12,962 bases of DNA from Pseudomonadota bacterium (GTDB taxonomy: Bacteria; Pseudomonadota; Alphaproteobacteria; Rhizobiales; Xanthobacteraceae): positions 1 to 12,962 of the forward strand of contig JAJYAH010000109.1 of NCBI GenBank assembly GCA_021779635.1, written 5' to 3'. Made by a program: the position numbers and the translations under genes. The notes beneath the pieces are model-generated. The model searched no databases. It worked only from the letters and a program-made list of their open reading frames with translations, and had not been told where the DNA came from. This document shows, in pieces, positions 6,873 through 12,962 of this stretch. Each line of letters opens with the position of its first letter. Positions within the stretch are counted from its first letter, which is position 1.

Positions 6873-7436
6873 TCAGGCCGATGCGCCTTTCGCCTTCGGC
6901 CGCCGCAAATGCTCGTCGAGCCGCGGCATGATCTCGACAAAGTTGCAAGGCCGCGTCCGGTAGTCGAGTTGGGGGGCGAGGATACCGTCCCATCCGTCGC
7001 GGCAGGCGCCCGGCGATCCCGGCAGGCAGAAGATGAAGGTGGCACCCGCGACGCCGGCGGTCGCGCGACTCTGGATCGTCGAGGTGCCGATCTTGGCGTA
7101 ACTCAGCATGTGGAACGCGATCGAGAAGCCATCCATCCGCTTTTCGAACAGCGGCTCGATCGCCTCCGGCGTCACGTCGCGGCCGGTGAAGCCGGTCCCG
7201 CCGGTCGTGATGATGACATCGACGCCCGCGTCGGCAATCCATCTTTTGATGATGATGCGGATCGCATCGACGTCATCGACGATGATCTCGCGCGCCGCGA
7301 GAACGTGACCGGCCGCGACGAGGCGTTCCGCCAGCGTCGTTCCGGACTTGTCGTCCTCCAGCGAGCGGGTATCCGAGATCGTCAGCACCGCAATGTTGAG
7401 CGGCAGGAATTGTTTTGTTTCGTCGATCGAGGACAT
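6873..7436 (-). CDS. moaB: Molybdenum cofactor biosynthesis protein MoaB (MogA/MoaB family)
   Basis: Proteins of this family bind molybdopterin, and the active members adenylylate it before molybdate insertion. The 187-residue sequence has the expected landmarks: the first strand with LTISDTR (18-24), the molybdopterin-binding loop TTGGTGFTGRD (77-87) followed by VTPEAIEPL, and LPGSPGA (138-144). Length is near normal for MoaB (about 170-180), with a short basic tail (HLRRPKAKG). Whether it acts like MoaB or MogA cannot be settled here. The start at 7436 is preceded by a GAGAAGAA-like purine tract. Upstream, a palindromic repeat takes up most of the 129-bp gap to the zinc peptidase gene on the same strand, so any mRNA crossing the gap would carry a strong hairpin ending about 13 bp before the start codon. 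No other molybdenum cofactor genes are in the window. Confidence 0.95.
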   Translation of the reverse strand: MSSIDETKQFLPLNIAVLTISDTRSLEDDKSGTTLAERLVAAGHVLAAREIIVDDVDAIRIIIKRWIADAGVDVIITTGGTGFTGRDVTPEAIEPLFEKRMDGFSIAFHMLSYAKIGTSTIQSRATAGVAGATFIFCLPGSPGACRDGWDGILAPQLDYRTRPCNFVEIMPRLDEHLRRPKAKGASA

Positions 7437-7449
7437 GACTTGTTCTTCT

Positions 7450-7539
7450 CGTCATGCCCGGCCTTGTGCCGGGCATCCACGTCTTGAAAGTCCCGCAGAA
7501 GCAAAGACGTGGATGGCCGGGACAAGCCCGGCCATGACG
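7450..7539. repeat. 90-bp palindromic intergenic repeat, copy 2 of family A
   Basis: This element has the same 90-bp length and nearly the same arms as the repeat at 1173-1262. The left arms differ at one base (C for T in the GGGCATCC segment). The right arms are identical from AAAGACGTGG onward, and only the central loop is unrelated. The two 36-bp arms pair with about four mismatches, all C/G swaps. It starts 26 bp after the stop of the zinc peptidase gene and ends 13 bp before the moaB start codon, both on the minus strand. Retained arms with a diverged loop suggest selection on the hairpin or recent spread of the element. Confidence 0.9.
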
Positions 7540-7565
7540 GTCAATGCCGTTTCACAGAACCCTCA

Positions 7566-8504
7566 CTACACACCCCCGCCAAACGTATCACACGCCCTCA
7601 GCGTTCCCTGCTGATAGCCGGTCATGAACCATCGCTTGCGTTGTTCCGCCGAGCCGTGGGTAAAGGAATCCCGCACTACCCGTCCGGTCGCCTGCCGCTG
7701 CAGCGTATCGTCGCCGATCGCGGACGCGGTCCGCAACGCGCCATCGATATCGCCGGCCTCGATGAATCCCGGCCGCTTCTTCTCCTCGCGATTGACCCAG
7801 ATGCCCGACAAACAGTCGGCCTGCAATTCCACCCTTACCTGCAAGGCATTGGCGGCGGCCTTGTCACCGGCCGCCCGCAGTTGCTGCTGCTGCGACGTCA
7901 CCTTCGGCAGGATGCCGAGCAGGTTCTGGATGTGATGCCCGGCTTCATGAGCGATGATATAGGCTGCGGTGAACTTGCAGGCACTGCCCTGACAGCCGTG
8001 AAACCTGGTCTCGACCTCCCTGAAAAATCCGGTGTCGAGAAAAATCTTCTGGTCGGGCGGGCAGTAGAACGGGCCCATCGCCGACTGCGCCATGCCGCAG
8101 CGCCCGCCATTGGTGACGTTGCGAAACAGCACGATGCGCGGACCCTTATAGGTTTGCCCGCTGGCCTGGAAGATTTCGCTCCAGCGATCATCGATCTCGC
8201 CGAGGATGCCGGCGATCATGTTGCCCATCTCGTCGGTCGGCGCGCCGGTCCTGGCGGGTGTCGTGCGGCGATCGGTTTGATAGGTCGGCGCCTGCCCGCC
8301 GGTGAGAATTTGCGCGCCGCCGATCAGGATGCGCGGATCGATGCCGAAGGCGTAACCGAGAAGGCCGAGCACGATGAGGGTGCCGATGCCGAGCCCGCCG
8401 CCACCGCCGATCGGAAGGCCGAGGCCGCCGCCGCCCAATCCGCCGCCACTATCGTCGCGACGGTCTTCAATGTCGTCGCTGCGACGGAAATCATCGTAAC
8501 GCAT
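7566..8504 (-). CDS. Neutral zinc metallopeptidase, YpfJ family
   Basis: This is a predicted membrane-anchored zinc peptidase of 312 residues. The N terminus is charged (RYDDFRRSDDIEDRRDD) and runs into a Gly-rich linker (20-40). One transmembrane helix at about 39-55 suggests that the catalytic part is periplasmic. The zinc site is HEAGHH (186-191, HExxH), with E226 in VELQADC as the likely third ligand. Cysteines at 136, 148, 171, 176 and 231 could form disulfides, which fits an exported domain. Length and motif order match the YpfJ/Zn_peptidase family, whose substrate is not established. The gene diverges from ccrM across 225 bp and is followed by a palindromic repeat and moaB. Confidence 0.93.
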   Translation of the reverse strand: MRYDDFRRSDDIEDRRDDSGGGLGGGGLGLPIGGGGGLGIGTLIVLGLLGYAFGIDPRILIGGAQILTGGQAPTYQTDRRTTPARTGAPTDEMGNMIAGILGEIDDRWSEIFQASGQTYKGPRIVLFRNVTNGGRCGMAQSAMGPFYCPPDQKIFLDTGFFREVETRFHGCQGSACKFTAAYIIAHEAGHHIQNLLGILPKVTSQQQQLRAAGDKAAANALQVRVELQADCLSGIWVNREEKKRPGFIEAGDIDGALRTASAIGDDTLQRQATGRVVRDSFTHGSAEQRKRWFMTGYQQGTLRACDTFGGGV

Positions 8505-8633
8505 GCCGCTTTTCCCTCATTCCAGCTTGCCGCAACCCGACGCCGACACCCAAGCTGCGCTTACGTAAAATTTCCATTCCATTAATCAATAACCCGCCCG
8601 GCAAAAATTGCCTAGCGTGAAAGAATTACCCGG

Positions 8634-8649
8634 TTAAGTCGATTTTTAC
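8634..8649 (+). promoter_or_regulatory. Candidate CtrA box upstream of ccrM
   Basis: The sequence TTAA GTCGATT TTTAC matches the full CtrA consensus TTAA-N7-TTAAC with one substitution. It lies about 80-95 bp before the ccrM start codon. In Caulobacter the cell-cycle regulator CtrA activates ccrM late in the cycle, so a site here fits known biology. The same 225-bp gap also serves the divergent zinc peptidase gene. Short A+T-rich matches can arise by chance, so position and gene identity carry most of the weight. Confidence 0.5.
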
Positions 8650-8710
8650 TTTGGCTCGTCAATGTATCGCCAGTCGGTTGTTTGGTCCCGCGTCGCCGGC
8701 TGCGTCGCCT

Positions 8711-9863
<1,153 letters not shown>

Positions 9864-10010
9864 TTTCCCTATCCCGCAACTTGCGTCGATGGCCGCGGCC
9901 GTGCGGCCGCCCTCACGAACTCGTCGGTTGCGCATCCTGCAAAATTTGAGCATGGACAAGCCGTCCGCGGACTTGGCCGCGCACCGATTTTTCTCGACAA
10001 CGAAGCAACA

Positions 10011-10016
10011 AGGGAG
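10011..10016 (+). promoter_or_regulatory. Ribosome binding site of the glutathione S-transferase gene
   Basis: AGGGAG lies 7 bp before the ATG at 10024 and is the strongest Shine-Dalgarno I saw in the window. It fixes the start at 10024. Earlier in-frame starts at 9889 and 9952 lack such a site and would add a leader unlike the family. Confidence 0.8.
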
Positions 10017-10023
10017 AATTCCG

Positions 10024-10710
10024 ATGCTGAAATTTTATTTCAACGGCGCGCCGAACCCCAACAAGGTCGCGCTGTTTCTTGAAGACTCCGGACTTCCCTT
10101 CGAGCCGGTGCCGGTCGATACCCGCAAGGGCGATCAGTTCAAGCCGGAATTTCTAGCGGTCAATCCCAACGGCAAGGTGCCGGCGATCGACGACAATGGC
10201 GTGTTCGTTTTCGACAGCAACGCGATCCTGCTTTATCTCGCCGAGAAGACCGGCAAATTCCTAGCGCCGAACACCCCCGCCAACCGCGCGCAAACGCTGT
10301 CATGGCTGATGTTCATTGCCACCGGCATCGGCCCCTATTCCGGCCAGGCGGTGCATTTCAAGCACTTCGCGCCGAAAGACCTGGAATACGCGCATAACCG
10401 CTACCAGTTCGAGGCGCATCGGCATTACAAGATTCTCGACGATCATCTCGCCAAGACCCGTTATATGGTCGGCGACACCTACACCATCGTCGACATGGCG
10501 TTCTGGGGCTGGGCGCGGATGGCGCCGTTCGTGCTCGGCGATGGCGTGTTTACAAAATATCCCAACGTGAAACGGCTGGTCGACGAGGTTTCGGCACGGC
10601 CGGCAGCAGCACGGGCGGTCGCGCTCAAGGACAAGTTCACCTTCAAGACGGACATGGATGAGGAAGCGCGCCATATCATGTTCGGCCATCTCAAGACCAA
10701 GGCGGCCTGA
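10024..10710 (+). CDS. Glutathione S-transferase, Nu-class-like
   Basis: The 228-residue protein has an N-terminal thioredoxin fold (about 1-80) with FNGAPNPNKV (6-15), the cis-proline region NPNGKVPAIDD (47-57) and the glutathione gamma-glutamyl contact DSNAILLYLAE (64-74). An all-helical C-terminal domain follows, with the N-capping TIVDMAFWGW (154-163). Length and the NPNK start resemble the YfcG/YghU (Nu) group, which reduces disulfide-bonded substrates with glutathione. In the usual active-site turn the residues are G8, A9, P10 and N11, so a Thr found in some relatives is absent while the Asn remains. There is no signal peptide, so it is cytoplasmic. The 160-bp gap after ccrM holds only a small GC-rich hairpin at 9895-9910. 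A PhzS-like monooxygenase follows 98 bp downstream on the same strand, and a functional link is possible but not shown. Confidence 0.92.
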   Translation: MLKFYFNGAPNPNKVALFLEDSGLPFEPVPVDTRKGDQFKPEFLAVNPNGKVPAIDDNGVFVFDSNAILLYLAEKTGKFLAPNTPANRAQTLSWLMFIATGIGPYSGQAVHFKHFAPKDLEYAHNRYQFEAHRHYKILDDHLAKTRYMVGDTYTIVDMAFWGWARMAPFVLGDGVFTKYPNVKRLVDEVSARPAAARAVALKDKFTFKTDMDEEARHIMFGHLKTKAA

Positions 10711-10808
10711 TCGTATCAGCTTCGGCCATTGAAGCGATCGGACGCCTTTCGCAGTTGCCCACTTCGGCCTGCCATGTCATGACGCCATCCACACCCGGGG
10801 GCTCATTC

Positions 10809-12098
10809 ATGACCGTTCTCATCGCCGGCGGCGGCATCGGCGGGCTGACGCTGGCACTCAGCCTGCACCAGATCGGCGTTCCCGCCAAAGTCTTCGAGAG
10901 CGTGCCGGCGCTAAGGCCGCTCGGCGTCGGCATCAACGTGCTGCCGCACGCCGTGCGCGAACTGATCGAGCTCGGCCTGCTCGACCAGCTTGACGCATCG
11001 GGCGTGCGCACCAAGGAGCTGGCATTCTTTTCCAAGCACGGCAAGCCGATCTGGAGCGAACCGCGCGGCATCGAGGCCGGCTATAAATGGCCGCAGTTCT
11101 CGATCCATCGTGGCATATTGCAACAGATCCTGCTCGATGCTGCGACCGAACGGCTTGGGCCAGCCAACATCCTCACCAGCCATCATCTCAGCGGCTGGTC
11201 GGAGACACCCGCAGGCGTCCGAGCGGATTTCATCGACAAGGCTACCGGCAAGCCTGCGGGCAGCCATGACGGCGCGCTCCTGATCGCAGCCGACGGCATT
11301 CATTCCGCGGTCCGCGAAAAACTCTATCCCGCGGAAGGCCCGCCGATCTGGAACGGGCGCATCCTCTGGCGCGGCATTACCGAGAGCGACGCGTTTCTCT
11401 CCGGCCGCACCATGATCATGGCCGGCCACGAAATCCTGAAATTCGTCTGTTATCCGATCTCCAAAGAGCCGGACTCATCCGGCAAATTCTCGATCAATTG
11501 GGTCGCCGAGCGGCACATGCCGCCGACCTATCAGTGGCGGCGGGAGGATTACAACCGCGCGGCAAGGCTCGAGGAATTCCTGCCCTGGTTCGAGGATTGG
11601 CGATTCGACTGGCTCGACGTGCCCGGCCTGATCCGCAACTGCCCGCACGCTTACGAATATCCGCTGGTCGACCGCGATCCGGTTGCGCAATGGACGTTCG
11701 GCCCGGTCACCCTGATGGGCGACGCCGCGCATCCGATGTATCCGATCGGCTCCAACGGCGCCTCGCAGGCGATCCTCGACGCCCGCGTCATTACCCGCGA
11801 AATCCTGGCGCAAGGCCCGACCAACGCCGCGCTGGCCGCCTATGAGGCGGAGCGGCGGCCGGCCACCACCGAGCTCGTCATGCTCAACCGCCGCAACGGG
11901 CCGGAACAGGTGATGCAACTGGTCGAAGAGCGCGCGCCGGAGGGCTATAACGTCGTCACCGACGTGCTGTCGCAAAGGGAACTGGAAGACATCGCCGCCA
12001 ACTACAAGCGCGTCGCCGGCTTTCAGGTTGAAGGCCTCAATGCCAAACCGCCGATCGTGCAGTTGAAGGACACGGCGTCACAGGCCAGCGCATGCTAG
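10809..12098 (+). CDS. FAD-dependent monooxygenase, PhzS-like
   Basis: This is a group A flavoprotein hydroxylase of 429 residues. Fingerprints of the p-hydroxybenzoate hydroxylase fold are in order: GGGIGG (7-12) with E30 at the end of the second strand, DG in AADGIHSAVR (160-169), and GDAAHPMYPIGSNGASQAILD (304-324), which contacts the FAD ribityl chain. The segments RPLGVGIN (36-43), SEPRGIEAG (83-91) and FSIHRG (97-102) resemble Pseudomonas PhzS (5-methylphenazine-1-carboxylate 1-monooxygenase) as I remember it. No phenazine genes are in the window, so another aromatic substrate is likely. I chose the start at 10809 because the Rossmann strand begins two residues later and GGGGG lies just upstream. 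An in-frame start at 10755 would add 18 residues without family support. The stop codon is 10 bp from the end of the convergent thioesterase remnant. Confidence 0.9.
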   Translation: MTVLIAGGGIGGLTLALSLHQIGVPAKVFESVPALRPLGVGINVLPHAVRELIELGLLDQLDASGVRTKELAFFSKHGKPIWSEPRGIEAGYKWPQFSIHRGILQQILLDAATERLGPANILTSHHLSGWSETPAGVRADFIDKATGKPAGSHDGALLIAADGIHSAVREKLYPAEGPPIWNGRILWRGITESDAFLSGRTMIMAGHEILKFVCYPISKEPDSSGKFSINWVAERHMPPTYQWRREDYNRAARLEEFLPWFEDWRFDWLDVPGLIRNCPHAYEYPLVDRDPVAQWTFGPVTLMGDAAHPMYPIGSNGASQAILDARVITREILAQGPTNAALAAYEAERRPATTELVMLNRRNGPEQVMQLVEERAPEGYNVVTDVLSQRELEDIAANYKRVAGFQVEGLNAKPPIVQLKDTASQASAC

Positions 12099-12108
12099 CT
12101 GCGTAGCG

Positions 12109-12527
12109 CTATCGGATCGCCTTCGCCGTCTCGACCAGCCGGGCGCTCGTCGTCGCCGTCGCGAGCACGGTAGCGTTGTCGCCGGTCAATCTTCCCGCGA
12201 CGAAAGCAACCGTCTTGCCCAATTGCGTGACATTCGCCTCGCCCGTGATCGGCCCGACTTTCGCGGGCGCGAGAAAATTGACCGTCATGGTGATCGTCGC
12301 CGTGTAGAGACGCCCCTCCGACATCACGAACACGGCCGGGCCATGGTGTCGTCGAGCATCGCGGAAAGGATGCCGCCCTGGATAAAGCCGGCCGGATTGC
12401 AGAACTCCGGTCTGGCGTCGAAGCCGATCCGGACCCAGCCATCCCTCGGCCGGGCATCGAGCACGTGCCAGCCGAGCAGTTTGGAACATGGCGGAGCTTC
12501 GAAAAGGTCGAGTGCGGTGCTGATCAT
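12109..12527 (-). pseudogene. PaaI-type hotdog thioesterase, frameshifted
   Basis: Two overlapping frames together make one complete hotdog-fold thioesterase. The first runs from the ATG at 12527 through LLGWHVLDARPRDGWVRIGF and NPAGFIQGGILSAMLDDTM, then fails into RPCS and a stop at 12324. The second continues at about 12340 with PAVFVMSEGRLYTA and TVNFLAPAKVGP to a stop at 12109. Adding one C in the plus-strand run near 12341 (GGGCC to GGGCCC) restores DDTM-GPAVFVM and a protein of about 139 residues, normal for PaaI-like thioesterases. These hydrolyse acyl-CoA thioesters in the cytoplasm. The usual catalytic HGG loop reads QGG here. A purine-rich AGAGG about 6 bp before the ATG supports the start. 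Both halves keep family residues with no further damage, so the deletion is recent or a sequencing error. It lies downstream of mutY on the same strand. Confidence 0.85.
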
Positions 12528-12561
12528 GGGAGCCTCTGTTCGGGCCCTTCACTAGCCCAGT

Positions 12562-12619
12562 CCTGCTGACGACATGGTGTCAGCAGGCCGCGGGCTCGAC
12601 CGATCTAAAGATCGAGCCC
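12562..12619 (-). terminator. Two hairpins at the 3' end of mutY, possible terminator
   Basis: GGGCTCGA (12592-12599) pairs with TCGAGCCC (12612-12619), a perfect 8-bp stem whose right arm lies inside the last mutY codons. Just beyond it on the minus strand, CCTGCTGAC (12562-12570) and GTCAGCAGG (12579-12587) form a perfect 9-bp stem with an 8-nt loop. Neither is followed by a T run, so this is not a classical intrinsic terminator. It could stop transcription weakly or protect the mRNA end before the thioesterase remnant. Confidence 0.35.
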
Positions 12620-12962
12620 GTGCGCGATCACCTTGCGCATGACATTCGGCAGCGCTTCGCCCTGCAGCGTCGAAACCGGCACCCAGCGCATTCCCGCCGG
12701 CGCAGGCGCACGCGCGGGAGCGGTCGCCGTGTAGACCACGAGCTCAAGGGGAAAATGCGTGAAAACGTGGGTGACGATGCCGGCCTTGCGGTGCCAGCGC
12801 CCAATACCCGCCAGCATCGGCGCCTGTTCCAGTGCAGCTTTGTCGCCCTGCGCGGCGAGCCAGTTCGAGCCCGGCACTTCGGTCATGCCGCCGAGCAGGC
12901 CCTTTTCGACGCGGGTACGAACCAAGAGTTCATCTCCGCGCGTGACGACGAACGCGGCACCC
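12605..12962 (-). CDS. mutY: A/G-specific adenine glycosylase MutY, C-terminal fragment
   Basis: The gene enters from the right edge and only its last 118 codons are visible. MutY removes adenine mispaired with 8-oxoguanine. The fragment is the C-terminal Nudix-like domain, which recognises 8-oxoguanine. It begins AAFVVTRGDELLVRTR, continues with KGLLGGMTEVPGSNW, the most typical MutY stretch, and then HVFTHFPLELVVY. There FTH occupies the place of the FSH loop that contacts the lesion. The catalytic helix-hairpin-helix domain and its Fe-S cluster are outside the window. The ending IAHGLDL overlaps one arm of a hairpin. A TTG at 12925 is not the start, because the domain sequence continues upstream of it without a stop to the window edge. 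Confidence 0.93.
   Translation of the reverse strand, partial: GAAFVVTRGDELLVRTRVEKGLLGGMTEVPGSNWLAAQGDKAALEQAPMLAGIGRWHRKAGIVTHVFTHFPLELVVYTATAPARAPAPAGMRWVPVSTLQGEALPNVMRKVIAHGLDL

Noticed and set aside
1173..7539. Possible CRISPR array or insertion-sequence ends because the same 90-bp element occurs twice.
   Set aside because: The copies are 6.2 kb apart with ordinary genes between them, have no spacers, transposase or target duplications, and are self-complementary units of the intergenic palindrome type.
7509..8585. A 358-codon open frame on the plus strand.
   Set aside because: It lies antisense to the zinc metallopeptidase, which has a clear HEAGHH site. The plus-strand translation is Arg/Pro/Ala-rich with no recognisable domain, as expected from third-position GC bias.
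9895..9910. GC-rich hairpin GCGGCC-GTGC-GGCCGC after ccrM.
   Set aside because: The stem is only 6 bp, there is no T run, and such stems are common in G+C-rich DNA. I do not call it a terminator.

Overview
The window looks like an ordinary chromosomal segment of an alphaproteobacterium, most likely Bradyrhizobium or a close relative such as Rhodopseudomonas. The signs are high G+C coding DNA, a CcrM-type GANTC methylase, a GTTC-N7-GTTC type SOS box, an ETF-ubiquinone oxidoreductase start of the Bradyrhizobium kind, and two families of palindromic intergenic repeats that I recognise from that group. This assignment is by recall and was not tested by a search.

Layout from left to right. (1) The 5' end of an ETF-ubiquinone oxidoreductase gene (minus strand) diverges from a family 4-like uracil-DNA glycosylase (plus strand). 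(2) A minus-strand run follows: a radical SAM protein of the PA0069/SplB-related group, ribonuclease HII (rnhB) and a polytopic GT39/ArnT-like glycosyltransferase. Palindromic repeats sit directly behind the stop codons of the radical SAM and glycosyltransferase genes. (3) On the plus strand are a short family 2-like glycosyltransferase and a MarR-GNAT fusion regulator with a perfect 18-bp palindrome in its promoter. (4) On the minus strand are a YpfJ-type zinc metallopeptidase and moaB, with a second copy of the first repeat between them. (5) On the plus strand is ccrM, with a CtrA-like box upstream and three GANTC sites around its start codon, followed by a glutathione S-transferase and a PhzS-like FAD monooxygenase. 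(6) At the right edge, on the minus strand, are the 3' part of mutY and a PaaI-type hotdog thioesterase gene broken by an apparent one-base deletion.

Five genes concern DNA maintenance: the uracil glycosylase, rnhB, mutY, ccrM, and possibly the SplB-related radical SAM gene. They lie in separate transcription units and do not form one operon. I see no phage, insertion sequence, CRISPR array, toxin-antitoxin pair, rRNA or tRNA. No intergenic stretch exceeds 300 bases.

I found no convincing undescribed system. The most useful leads are regulatory: the SOS-type box at the radical SAM gene, the palindromic operator of the MarR-GNAT gene, and the CtrA/GANTC arrangement at ccrM. Three sequence anomalies also stand out: the frameshifted thioesterase, the loss of two of the four expected Fe-S cysteines in the uracil glycosylase, and the placement of palindromic repeats just 3' of stop codons.
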